64,000 bases of DNA. Source: Streptomyces sp. A0958 (lineage in GTDB: Bacteria > Actinomycetota > Actinomycetes > Streptomycetales > Streptomycetaceae). Shown here one piece after another: positions 9,226 through 17,673 of this stretch (position 1 is the stretch's first letter; every line of letters starts with the position of its first letter). Below the pieces are notes generated by a model. The model saw only the letters and a list, made by a program, of their open reading frames with translations, was not told the DNA's origin and made no database searches. Made by a program: the position numbers and the translations under genes. The DNA is taken from assembly GCF_004795035.1 (NCBI RefSeq), contig NZ_SSBK01000023.1, positions 48,157-112,156 on the forward strand. The letters run 5' to 3'.

Positions 9226-10557
9226 TCAGGTGCCGGTGGCGCGGGCCGTCGCCACGGCGGTGGCGAGTACGGACGGGTCGTCGGTGACGCAGGGGGGCGC
9301 GTCGCGCCGGCCGTCCCGTACGACGGAGACCCGGTAGCCGTCCGGGCCGGCGACGACATCGACCCACGCACCCCGGGGACGGCCGCACCGCCGCTCGCAC
9401 CCCGACCAGTGGACCGGAAGCGTTCCCACGGCCGCCCCGGCCCCCACGGTCGCCGCCGCGTCGCCCCGTACATCGGCCAGGGACTTCGCGCAGCCGGGCC
9501 GCCCGATGCACGCGCCCACCCCGGTCCACGGCGAGCGGGGTCCGGTGACGAGCCCGGCGGCGTCCAGCACGTCGAGCAGTTCGGCGGCCCGCCCCCGCTC
9601 GACGCCGGGGACGACGACTCCGCGCCACGGGGTCAGCCGCAGTTCGCCGCTGCCGTACCGCCGGGCGAGGTCCGTCAGCGTCCGCCACTGCGCCGCGCCG
9701 GCCCGCCCGAGCGGCAGCCCGACCGACAGCGCGTCCGTGTCCCCGGGGCCGGTCACCACGCCGAGAGCCGGGGGAGCCCCCTCCGCCACCGGTACGACCT
9801 CGCGGGCGACGGGCAGCCCGGCCGCAAGCAACCGCCGTACCACCGCATCGGACAACGGCCCGGCACCCCCGGGCAGATCCGTCACCCGCCACGCGCCGGA
9901 ACCGGCCGCCGCCTCCAGGAACACCTCCGCGGCGAGGAGGGCCGCCCGGGGCGCCTCGTCCGCCGGTACCCGGGCGACGGACTCCAGGGCCCCGATCCGC
10001 AGATCCGCGTCCCCGTCGCCCCGCGCCCGCAGCGTCACATCGGCGCCCAGCGCGTCCACATCGCCGCGTCCGTCGTCCAGCGCGAACAGGAACCGGCCCG
10101 ACAGACCGGCCGCCTCCTCGCTCGCGCACACCAGGGCGTCCAGCGCGGACAGCCACGGGCGCACCTCCCGCTCGCCGCGTCCGTCGAGCCCGGACAGCGG
10201 GGAGGCCACCACATTGCGGACCCGCTCATGCCGTTCGGAGGGCAAAAGCCCCATTTCGCTCGTCCGGGAGGCCAGTTCACCCCCGCACTCCTCGCCCAGG
10301 CCGCGCAGCTGCACATTGCCGCGCGAAGTGAGATGCACCTCACCATCGCCCAGCCGGCCGGCCAACTCGCGCAGCCCGTCCGCCTGGCCCGCGCTCAGCA
10401 CACCACCGGGCACCCGGACCCGCGCCAGAGCCCCGTCGTCCGCCCGGTGAAGCCGCAGCGCACCGGGGCAGGCGTCGCCACGGGCCCGGGAAACGGCGTC
10501 TCCGGGCTGTGCGGGCAGGGTGGCTGGGGGCGGCATGGCGGCGAGCATACCGACCAT
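9226..10557 (-). CDS. cobG: Precorrin-3B synthase (CobG), sulfite/nitrite-reductase-like
   Basis: Oxygen-dependent ring-contraction hydroxylase of aerobic B12 synthesis, related to sulfite and nitrite reductases. Near the N-terminus CPGALRLHRADDGALARVRV and LTSRGNVQLRGL match the ferredoxin-like half-domain. Near the C-terminus CIGRPGC and SGCERRCGRP supply four Cys for an Fe4S4/siroheme-type centre. 443 residues from ATG 10557; ATG 10548 and ATG 10536 (MPPPATLP) are possible shorter starts and no ribosome-binding site decides. First gene of the cobG-cobH-cobIJ minus-strand block, divergent from the riboswitch-controlled cobN. Its presence marks the oxygen-dependent route. Confidence 0.88.
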   Translation of the reverse strand: MVGMLAAMPPPATLPAQPGDAVSRARGDACPGALRLHRADDGALARVRVPGGVLSAGQADGLRELAGRLGDGEVHLTSRGNVQLRGLGEECGGELASRTSEMGLLPSERHERVRNVVASPLSGLDGRGEREVRPWLSALDALVCASEEAAGLSGRFLFALDDGRGDVDALGADVTLRARGDGDADLRIGALESVARVPADEAPRAALLAAEVFLEAAAGSGAWRVTDLPGGAGPLSDAVVRRLLAAGLPVAREVVPVAEGAPPALGVVTGPGDTDALSVGLPLGRAGAAQWRTLTDLARRYGSGELRLTPWRGVVVPGVERGRAAELLDVLDAAGLVTGPRSPWTGVGACIGRPGCAKSLADVRGDAAATVGAGAAVGTLPVHWSGCERRCGRPRGAWVDVVAGPDGYRVSVVRDGRRDAPPCVTDDPSVLATAVATARATGT

Positions 10558-10624
10558 CTCATCCGATCCGTATGACCCATCGTCGGCCCCAAGCCCTTAC
10601 TATCCCTACCAGCGGACCATCCGG

Positions 10625-10745
10625 TCCGTCGTCGCCACAGACGGCGACAGGGGAGGAAGCCCGGTGCGATTCCGGCGCGGTCCCGCCACTGTGAGCTTGG
10701 TCCCACCCGGCCGAGCGAGTCAGGAACTCCCTTCCCCGCACCACT
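10625..10745 (+). promoter_or_regulatory. Cobalamin (AdoCbl) riboswitch upstream of cobN
   Basis: The leader contains the conserved core of the cobalamin riboswitch: GGGAGGAAGCCCGGTG, then ATTCCGGCGCGGTCCCGCC and ACTGTGA, and a B12-box-like GAGTCAGGAACTCC near 10718-10731. Spacing and order match the family. The start codon of cobN is about 75 bases beyond. Boundaries are approximate. A GC-rich helix just after it (about 10755-10797) may be the expression platform. Bound cobalamin is expected to lower cobN expression. Confidence 0.9.
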
Positions 10746-10819
10746 CGGCACGCTCGCCGGGCAGGGGAGCTCTCGACACCGCCCGGGGCGTGGACACCCC
10801 GAGGAAGGCCAGACGCCGC

Positions 10820-13800
10820 ATGATCCTGCTCCTGTCGACGTCCGACACCGACCTGCTCAGCGCCCGCGCCTCCGACGGACCGGTCAGCTACCGGTACGCG
10901 AACCCCTCCCGGCTCCCGCTGCAGGACCTGCCCGGACTGCTGGACGGCGCCGACCTCGTCGTCGTACGCCTCCTCGGCGGTGTCCGCGCCTGGCAGGACG
11001 GCCTCGACCAAGTCCTCGCCACCGGCCGCCCCGTCGTGGTCCTCACCGGGGAACAGGCCCCCGACGCCCAGCTGATGGCCGCCTCCACCGTCCCCATCGG
11101 GATCGCCGCCGAGGCCCACGCCTACCTCGCCCACGGCGGCCCCGCCAACCTCGAACAGCTCGCCCGGTTCCTCTCCGACACCGTCCTGCTCACCGGCCAC
11201 GGCTTCGAACCCCCCGCCGCCGCACCCTCCTGGGGCCCGCTGGAGCGCACGCCCCGGGCGACCGAGGACGGCGCCCCCACCGTCGCGGTGCTCTACTACC
11301 GCGCCCACCACATGAGCGGCAACACCGCGTTCATCGAGACCCTGTGCCGGGCCGTGGAGGCCGAGGGCGCCCGCGCCCTGCCGCTGTACGTCGCCTCGCT
11401 GCGCAGCCCCGAACCCGAACTCATCGACGCCCTGCGGGACGCCGACGCGATCGTGACCACCGTCCTCGCGGCGGGCGGCACCCGGCCCGCCGAGGCGTCG
11501 GCCGGCGGCGACGACGAGTCCTGGGACGCGGGCGCGCTCACCGGCCTCGACGTGCCGATCCTCCAGGCGCTCTGCCTCACCAGCTCCCACAGCGACTGGG
11601 AGGGCAACGACGAGGGCGTCTCACCGCTGGACGCCGCGAGCCAGATCGCCGTCCCCGAGTTCGACGGGCGCCTGATCACCGTCCCGTTCTCCTTCAAGGA
11701 GATCGACGAGGACGGCCTGCCCGCCTACGTCGCCGACGACGAGCGCGCCGCCCGCGTCGCCGGGATCGCCGTCCGCCACGCACGGCTGCGCCACATCCCG
11801 AACGCCGACAAGCGCCTCGCGCTCGTCCTGTCCGCGTACCCGACCAAGCACTCCCGGATCGGCAACGCCGTCGGACTCGACACCCCCGCCAGCGCGGTCG
11901 CCCTGCTGCGCCGGCTGCGCGCCGAGGGCTACGACTTCGGTGACGAGGAGGTCCCCGGCCTGGCCTCCGGCGACGGCGACGAGCTGATCTACGCCCTGAT
12001 CGAGGCGGGCGGCCACGACCAGGAATGGCTCACCGAGGAGCAGCTGGCCCGCAACCCGGTCCGCATCCCGGCCGCCGACTACCGCCGCTGGTACGCCACG
12101 CTCCCGGCCGAACTCCGCGAAGCCGTCGAGGAGCACTGGGGCCCGGCCCCCGGCGAGATGTTCGTGGACCGCTCGCGCAACCCGGAGGGCGACATCGTCC
12201 TGGCCGCCCTGCGCCGGGGCAACCTGCTCGTCCTCATCCAGCCGCCGCGCGGCTTCGGCGAGAACCCGATCGCGATCTACCACGACCCCGACCTGCCGCC
12301 CTCGCACCACTACCTGGCCGCCTACCGCTGGATCGCCGCCCGGGCCGAGGACAACGGCTTCGGCGCCGACGCGATGATCCACCTCGGCAAGCACGGCAAC
12401 CTGGAGTGGCTGCCCGGCAAGAACGCCGGCCTGTCCGCCGCCTGCGGCCCCGACGCGGCGCTCGGCGACCTCCCGCTCGTCTACCCGTTCCTCGTCAACG
12501 ACCCGGGGGAGGGCACCCAGGCCAAGCGCCGGGTGCACGCCACGCTCGTGGACCACCTGGTGCCGCCGATGGCCCGCGCCGACAGCTACGGCGACATCGC
12601 CCGCCTGGAACAGCTCCTGGACGAGCACGCCCAGATCGCCGCGATGGACCCGGCGAAGCTGCCGGCGATCCGCGCCCAGATCTGGACCCTGATCCAGGCC
12701 GCGAAGCTCGACCACGACCTGGGCATCGAAGGACGCCCCGAGGACGAGGGCTTCGACGAGTTCATCATGCATCTCGACGGCTGGCTCTGCGAGATCAAGG
12801 ACGTCCAGATCCGCGACGGCCTGCACGTCCTGGGCGGCGCCCCCGCCGGACCCGCCCGCGTCAACCTGGTCCTCGCGATCCTGCGGGCCCGTCAGATCTG
12901 GGGCGGCACCGCCTCCCTGCCCGGCCTGCGCGAGGCCCTGGGCCTGGACGAGTCCGCCGCCACCCGCACCGCCGCCGACGACATCGAGGAGCGGGCCCGC
13001 GCCCTGGTCCAGGCGATGGAGGACGCCGACTGGGCCGAGGACGCCGTCGCGGAGGTGGCCGCCGGACACCCCGATGCGGTCGCCGACATCCTCACCTTCG
13101 CCGCCCGCGAGGTCGTGCCCCGCCTGGCCGGCACCACGGACGAACTCGACCACTGCGTCCACGCGCTGAACGGCGGCTTCGTCCCCGCAGGGCCCTCCGG
13201 CTCCCCGCTGCGAGGCCTGGTCAACGTCCTGCCGACCGGCCGCAACTTCTACTCCGTCGACCCCAAGGCAGTGCCCTCCCGCCTCGCCTGGGAGACCGGC
13301 CAGGCCCTGGCCGACTCCCTCCTGGAGCGCTACCGCACCGACAACGGCGACTGGCCCGTCTCCGTCGGCCTGTCCCTGTGGGGTACGAGCGCGATGCGCA
13401 CCGCCGGCGACGACGTCGCCGAGGCGTTCGCCCTGCTCGGCGTCCGCCCCGTCTGGGACGACGCCTCCCGCCGCGTCACCGGCCTGGAGGCCATCCCCGC
13501 CGAGGAGCTGGGCCGCCCGCGCATCGACGTCACCCTGCGCATCAGCGGCTTCTTCCGCGACGCCTTCCCGCACACCGTCGGCCTCCTGGACGACGCGGTC
13601 CGCCTGGCCGCCTCGCTGGACGAGCCCGCCGAGCTCAACCACGTACGCGCCCACACCCAGGCCGACCTGGCCGAACACGGCGACGAGCGCCGCGCCACCA
13701 CCCGTATCTTCGGTTCCCGCCCCGGCACGTACGGCGCCGGGCTCCTCCAGCTCATCGACTCCCGCGACTGGCGCACCGACGCCGACCTCGCCGAGGTCTA

Positions 13801-14422
13801 CACGACGTGGGGCGGCTACGCCTACGGCCGCGACCTCGACGGCTGCCCGGCCCGGGAGGAGATGGAGACGGCGTACAAGCGCATCGCGGTCGCGGCGAAG
13901 AACACCGACACCCGCGAGCACGACATCGCGGACTCCGACGACTACTTCCAGTACCACGGCGGCATGGTCGCCACGGTCCGCGCGCTCAAGGGCAGCGCCC
14001 CGGAGGCGTACATCGGGGACTCGACCCGCCCCGAGACCGTCCGCACCCGCACCCTGACCGAGGAGACCTCCCGGGTCTTCCGCGCCCGCGTCGTCAACCC
14101 CAAGTGGATCGAGGCGATGCGCCGCCACGGCTACAAGGGCGCCTTCGAACTCGCCGCCACCGTCGACTACCTCTTCGGCTACGACGCCACGACGGGCGTG
14201 GTCGCGGACTGGATGTACGACAAGCTCACCGAGGCCTACGTCCTGGACCCCACCAACCGCGCCTTCCTCGAACAGGCCAACCCCTGGGCCCTCCACGGCA
14301 TCGCGGAACGCCTGCTGGAGGCCGAGTCCCGCGGCATGTGGGCCAAGCCCGACCCGGCGGTGCTCGAAGCACTGCGCCAGGTGTTCCTGGAGACGGAAGG
14401 CAACCTGGAGGGCGAGGACTGA
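10820..14422 (+). CDS. cobN: Cobaltochelatase subunit CobN
   Basis: Large ATP-dependent subunit that inserts cobalt into hydrogenobyrinic acid a,c-diamide, working with CobS/CobT- or ChlI/ChlD-type partners not seen here. ATG 10820 has GAGGAAGG 11 bases upstream and follows the riboswitch; a longer open frame to 10520 would translate the riboswitch and is rejected. It begins MILLLSTSDTDLL and contains the CobN/BchH signature IHLGKHGNLEWLPGKNAGLS, plus VNVLPTGRNFYSVDPKAVPS and WGGYAYGRDLDG. 1200 residues, as expected. It ends 10 bp from the convergent L,D-transpeptidase gene. Confidence 0.95.
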   Translation: MILLLSTSDTDLLSARASDGPVSYRYANPSRLPLQDLPGLLDGADLVVVRLLGGVRAWQDGLDQVLATGRPVVVLTGEQAPDAQLMAASTVPIGIAAEAHAYLAHGGPANLEQLARFLSDTVLLTGHGFEPPAAAPSWGPLERTPRATEDGAPTVAVLYYRAHHMSGNTAFIETLCRAVEAEGARALPLYVASLRSPEPELIDALRDADAIVTTVLAAGGTRPAEASAGGDDESWDAGALTGLDVPILQALCLTSSHSDWEGNDEGVSPLDAASQIAVPEFDGRLITVPFSFKEIDEDGLPAYVADDERAARVAGIAVRHARLRHIPNADKRLALVLSAYPTKHSRIGNAVGLDTPASAVALLRRLRAEGYDFGDEEVPGLASGDGDELIYALIEAGGHDQEWLTEEQLARNPVRIPAADYRRWYATLPAELREAVEEHWGPAPGEMFVDRSRNPEGDIVLAALRRGNLLVLIQPPRGFGENPIAIYHDPDLPPSHHYLAAYRWIAARAEDNGFGADAMIHLGKHGNLEWLPGKNAGLSAACGPDAALGDLPLVYPFLVNDPGEGTQAKRRVHATLVDHLVPPMARADSYGDIARLEQLLDEHAQIAAMDPAKLPAIRAQIWTLIQAAKLDHDLGIEGRPEDEGFDEFIMHLDGWLCEIKDVQIRDGLHVLGGAPAGPARVNLVLAILRARQIWGGTASLPGLREALGLDESAATRTAADDIEERARALVQAMEDADWAEDAVAEVAAGHPDAVADILTFAAREVVPRLAGTTDELDHCVHALNGGFVPAGPSGSPLRGLVNVLPTGRNFYSVDPKAVPSRLAWETGQALADSLLERYRTDNGDWPVSVGLSLWGTSAMRTAGDDVAEAFALLGVRPVWDDASRRVTGLEAIPAEELGRPRIDVTLRISGFFRDAFPHTVGLLDDAVRLAASLDEPAELNHVRAHTQADLAEHGDERRATTRIFGSRPGTYGAGLLQLIDSRDWRTDADLAEVYTTWGGYAYGRDLDGCPAREEMETAYKRIAVAAKNTDTREHDIADSDDYFQYHGGMVATVRALKGSAPEAYIGDSTRPETVRTRTLTEETSRVFRARVVNPKWIEAMRRHGYKGAFELAATVDYLFGYDATTGVVADWMYDKLTEAYVLDPTNRAFLEQANPWALHGIAERLLEAESRGMWAKPDPAVLEALRQVFLETEGNLEGED

Positions 14423-14432
14423 CCCGCCGGCC

Positions 14433-15125
14433 TCAGTCGCCGGTGCCGGGCTTGACTCCCCATACGTAGACGACGTCGTCCAGGGCGAGCAGGTCCCACA
14501 GCTTCGCCGCGTCGTCCACGGTGAGGTTGACGCAGCCTGCGGAGCCCCCGCCGTCGTACAGGTCGCCGGGGTGCCCGTGCAGCGCCTGCCCGCCGTCGAA
14601 GAACTGGGAGTAGGGCATGGGGGCGTTGTCGTAGATCGTGGAGACGTGGTCGCGGTCCCGCCAGTAGATGGTGTGCCGGCCGGGCCGCGTCTCCTGCGCG
14701 TCGCGGCCGGTGCGCACGGGCACGGGCCCGAAGACGACCTTCTTCCCCTGCTGCACCCACAGCAGCTGGCGGTCCATGTCCACGCAGGTCACCCGGGAGG
14801 ACTCGACCGGGCAGCGGCCGGCGGCGTTCGGGTCGGGCGTCGCCTCGACCACGAGCACGGTGCGGTACGTGCCGAGGTCCGCGAACCCGTCGGCGTGCGG
14901 CCGGTCGTGTGCGCTCTGGAAGGCCCGGATGGCCCGGCAGTCGGCGTCGGACTGGCGGCCGTCCACGGGCAGGCCGAGGTGCTGCTCCAGCTGTCGCTGG
15001 TACGGGCCGGCCGGTGCGGTGCACGCGGTGTCGCGCACCGGGGCGGCGGCCGAGGGCGCCGCGGTGCACAGCAGCGCCGTGGCCGCTGCGGCGACCACGG
15101 CACCGGTGAGGCTGGGGGTACGCAC
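14433..15125 (-). CDS. Secreted L,D-transpeptidase (YkuD domain)
   Basis: Cell-wall enzyme expected to form 3-3 peptide cross-links or attach proteins to peptidoglycan. GTG 15125 is chosen because AGGAGG (15133-15138) lies 7 bases upstream; it opens a signal peptide with a hydrophobic VVAAAATALLCTAAPSAAA and a likely cleavage after AAA. Residues ~40-100 resemble a peptidoglycan-binding fold. The YkuD catalytic motif is LHGHPGDLYDGGGSAGCVNL with His and catalytic Cys in place. 230 residues. A longer frame to 15170 would add residues before the signal and is not favoured. Confidence 0.88.
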   Translation of the reverse strand: MRTPSLTGAVVAAAATALLCTAAPSAAAPVRDTACTAPAGPYQRQLEQHLGLPVDGRQSDADCRAIRAFQSAHDRPHADGFADLGTYRTVLVVEATPDPNAAGRCPVESSRVTCVDMDRQLLWVQQGKKVVFGPVPVRTGRDAQETRPGRHTIYWRDRDHVSTIYDNAPMPYSQFFDGGQALHGHPGDLYDGGGSAGCVNLTVDDAAKLWDLLALDDVVYVWGVKPGTGD

Positions 15126-15176
15126 TGCCGGACCTCCTGGCGGATCGGGAACCGAAGTGCTGCCAGCCAATCAGCG

Positions 15177-15216
15177 CACCCGCCCGGCCGCCCATCGATG
15201 AGCAGCCGGGCGGGTG
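15177..15216 (-). terminator. Hairpin terminator after the choice-of-anchor A gene
   Basis: A perfect 12-bp stem (CACCCGCCCGGC with GCCGGGCGGGTG) and 16-base loop sit 7 bases beyond the stop of the minus-strand gene ending at 15223. There is no U tract, as is usual in Streptomyces. Confidence 0.6.
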
Positions 15217-15222
15217 ACCGGA

Positions 15223-17067
15223 TCAGGCGTGTGCGGACTCGTGCGTGTCGTCCTTGCAGTCCTTGCCCTTGCACGGCTCGCCGCGCTCGTTGGCCAGCTC
15301 GACCGTGACGCCCTCCGAGCTGTTGGCCTCCGTCACCTCGAACGGCCCGGAGACGGGGTTCGCCGGCAGGACGTAGCCCTCCGGGACGGCGATCTCGCGC
15401 AGGTAGTACTCACCGAGCGGCAGATCGTCGAAGGTGCACTGTCCCGCGCTGTCGGTGGAGCATCCGGCGTCGGAGAGGGTGTCGGGGTTCGTCCCGGTCG
15501 TCTGCAGCCCCGGCACGTCGTTGCTCTCGCGCCACAGCTCGAAGACGGCCCCGGCCAGTGGCCGCCCGTTCTTCGCGTCGGTCTTGTCCAGGGTCAGCGA
15601 ACCGGTCACCGGCGGCACCGGCTCCCTGCTGTTGACGGCTTCGGTCTGGACGCCGGTCTCCGCGTTGTCCTCGGTGAGGGTGAGGGGCCCGAAGACGGCG
15701 GGGTCGGGGAGGTCGTAGCCGTCGGGTGCTTCGGTCTCGCGCCAGTAGTAGGTGCCGGGGGTGGTGGTTTCGGCGCAGATGCCGTTGGTGGGGGTGGTGC
15801 AGGTGGTGACGAGGGTGTCGGGGTCGGTGCCGGTGGTCTGGAGGCCGTCGATGCCGTTGGTCTCGCGCCAGAGTTCGAAGCCGGCTCCGGCGAGCGGGTC
15901 GCCGGTGTCCGCGTCCGACTTGAGGACCCGGACCTCACCCGTGACGGGCTGCGGCCCGCCGCAGTCCGGGAGGTCCCCGTTGAACGGGTAGGCGTGGAAC
16001 TCCTGACCGCCGCCCCCGGTCGCGGAGCTGGTGTGCGTCACCGAGCCGGTGGTGAAGAACCTGCCGTTCACCCCAGGAAGGGTCACGGTGGTCATCGAGG
16101 ACTGCTCGCCCATCAGGAAGCTGCCCTGGAACTGACCTGTCCCCACCAGATCCACGCTCGTGGCGTCCGGGAAGTTCCACAGAAGGCGCTCGCGGTAGGC
16201 GTTCAGCGGATCGGTCGCGTCGTCGATGCCACCGCTGTACGTGTTGATCGTGCGGTCCGCCCCGATGACGTTCACCAGGATCGTCGCGTCGTCGGGGATG
16301 TTCTCGAAGACGACCCCCTGCTGGCCGCCGGAGGCCGTGGCCATGTCGAAGTCGACGTCGAAGACCTGCAACGCGGACGTCCCGTCACCGGTGAAGAGCG
16401 TCTGCGTGCCCTGGTTGACCGCGGTCCCCGTCGAGGTCCGGAGCGTTCCGCCGGGGCGCGCGTAGCACTGGCTGGCCGCCGTGAGCTCATCGCGCAGTCC
16501 CGCGTAGGGCGCCATGGCCCCCGTGTCGTGGACGAGCGTCCCGGAGACGGTGCCGCTCTGCGTACCCGCGTAGCGCACGACGCCCTGCTCGCCGAGGACG
16601 CCGCCGGTCGTGTCGAGGGTCTGCCCGGGGGCGATCGTCACGTCCCCGCCGGTCGTCAGGAAGTCCTCACCGTCGGGCGGAGGCACCCGCGACCCGACCC
16701 CGACGATCCCGAGGTTGTACGAACCGCCCGCCTCCGGGTCCTTGTTCTGGTCGAAGTCGTCCAGCACCACGACCCGGCCCTCGGCCTCCGCCGCCCGGCC
16801 CCGAACGAGGAAGTCGTCGCCCACGAAGATGTTGATCCCGTTGTCCCGGCCCGCGAAGTCCCCGTTGTTGATGCCCGGGAACGGTTCGGGACAGTCTCCC
16901 GGCACACACGGACCCAGGCCGCCGGGCAGGGTCGCGGCGGCGGCCGGCGCCGCGCCGAGACCGAGGGTGAAGGCGGGAACGACGGTCGCCAGGACGGCGC
17001 AGGCCGCACCGGCGGCACGGGCGCGTGAACGCAGCGCGGCGAAGCGCCTGGGCATGGGTGGTCTCAT
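15223..17067 (-). CDS. Secreted choice-of-anchor A surface protein with two SpaA/Cna-B-like domains
   Basis: Probably an extracellular adhesin-like protein. ATG 17067 has AGGA 7 bases upstream and starts a long signal peptide (basic MRPPMPRRFAALRSRAR, hydrophobic core, AAPAAAA). Residues ~35-330 match the choice-of-anchor A beta-helical domain: INIFVGDDFLVRGRAA, GGDVTIAPGQTLDTTGG, FENIPDDATILVNVIG and LVGTGQFQGSFLMGEQ. Two tandem SpaA/prealbumin-like repeats follow (LKSDADTGDPLAGAGFELWR and LDKTDAKNGRPLAGAVFELW), each with a conserved Cys pair. They are clearly duplicated at DNA level as well. The C-terminus (KGKDCKDDTHESAHA) has no LPXTG or hydrophobic tail, so how it is retained is unclear. 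614 residues. Confidence 0.82.
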   Translation of the reverse strand: MRPPMPRRFAALRSRARAAGAACAVLATVVPAFTLGLGAAPAAAATLPGGLGPCVPGDCPEPFPGINNGDFAGRDNGINIFVGDDFLVRGRAAEAEGRVVVLDDFDQNKDPEAGGSYNLGIVGVGSRVPPPDGEDFLTTGGDVTIAPGQTLDTTGGVLGEQGVVRYAGTQSGTVSGTLVHDTGAMAPYAGLRDELTAASQCYARPGGTLRTSTGTAVNQGTQTLFTGDGTSALQVFDVDFDMATASGGQQGVVFENIPDDATILVNVIGADRTINTYSGGIDDATDPLNAYRERLLWNFPDATSVDLVGTGQFQGSFLMGEQSSMTTVTLPGVNGRFFTTGSVTHTSSATGGGGQEFHAYPFNGDLPDCGGPQPVTGEVRVLKSDADTGDPLAGAGFELWRETNGIDGLQTTGTDPDTLVTTCTTPTNGICAETTTPGTYYWRETEAPDGYDLPDPAVFGPLTLTEDNAETGVQTEAVNSREPVPPVTGSLTLDKTDAKNGRPLAGAVFELWRESNDVPGLQTTGTNPDTLSDAGCSTDSAGQCTFDDLPLGEYYLREIAVPEGYVLPANPVSGPFEVTEANSSEGVTVELANERGEPCKGKDCKDDTHESAHA

Positions 17068-17437
17068 AGCGGCATCCTGGCCAGCCGCCGCGTACGCCCC
17101 GCCGGACGACACGTGCCGTTGGGCCTTCCAGCGGACGGCGCCACCCGGACGGACGGCCCCCGTGCCCCATGGCCGAGCTGATCGGAGTCTGTGCGTGTAC
17201 ACGACATCGCGTCAAGGTCTCTGACAGGAAACTTTCCTGGCAGAAGGCGCGGCCACCCCTCCGGCACCTCATCTCCCCTCGCTGACCTGGGGTTTCGGGG
17301 AGCGTACGGGAAGCGCCTCACCTCGGATTCGCTCGCGCCCGCCTACAAGAGGTGAAGCCCCGAACCGAGTTCGGCCGGTCACCCGGCTTCCGACCAGCGC
17401 ATACGTGAACGGCCGTAACCCACTTGAGGCGGAGGGG

Positions 17438-17465
17438 TTGACGGGTGGACGGCGACGGCCATAAC
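17438..17465 (+). promoter_or_regulatory. Candidate promoter for the lectin/chitinase operon
   Basis: TTGACG (17438-17443) is separated by 16 bases from CATAAC (17460-17465). The first box is close to the vegetative -35 consensus; the second is a weak -10. It would give a leader of about 200 bases containing the tandem repeat. Confidence 0.35.
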
Positions 17466-17533
17466 TTCACGGCTTGAAAAAAGGCAGTAACGAAAAACTG
17501 TCATGCACCTGCCGTAAAGACCGCAACGAATCC

Positions 17534-17593
17534 GCAGCAAAACCAGCAGCAGAACCAGCAGCGAAGACCGCAGCGAACACCGCAGCAAAAACA
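17534..17593 (+). repeat. Five 12-bp tandem repeats in the leader
   Basis: Five consecutive units of the form GCAGCAAAACCA, GCAGCAGAACCA, GCAGCGAAGACC, GCAGCGAACACC, GCAGCAAAAACA, preceded by a degenerate copy. Read in one frame they would encode AAKP/AAEP/AAKT-type units. Without spacers and with only 12-bp units, this is not CRISPR. Confidence 0.8.
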
Positions 17594-17673
17594 TGCAGTG
17601 AGCACCGCACGACGCCGCGTCCGTTCCGTGCAGAACAGGTCAGCCGCCCGCTCCCTCTTCAGGAAGGCCCCCC

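Larger units (their letters stand above)
17203..17673 (+). other. Intergenic region with leader repeats
   Basis: The gap between the SpaA-like gene and the lectin/beta-helix gene is less GC-rich than its neighbours and A-rich near 17470-17600. It contains a candidate promoter (17438-17465) and a 12-bp tandem repeat (17534-17593), both listed separately. No convincing gene is present; an 85-codon frame from 17474 runs into the next gene and lacks a ribosome-binding site. Confidence 0.5.

Noticed and set aside
15214..17028. Long open frame antisense to the choice-of-anchor A gene
   Set aside because: High-GC shadow frame. The minus-strand protein has a signal peptide and recognisable domains; this one has none.
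17534..17593. Possible CRISPR array
   Set aside because: Units are 12 bp and contiguous, without spacers, and no cas genes are nearby. The same applies to 49066-49176.
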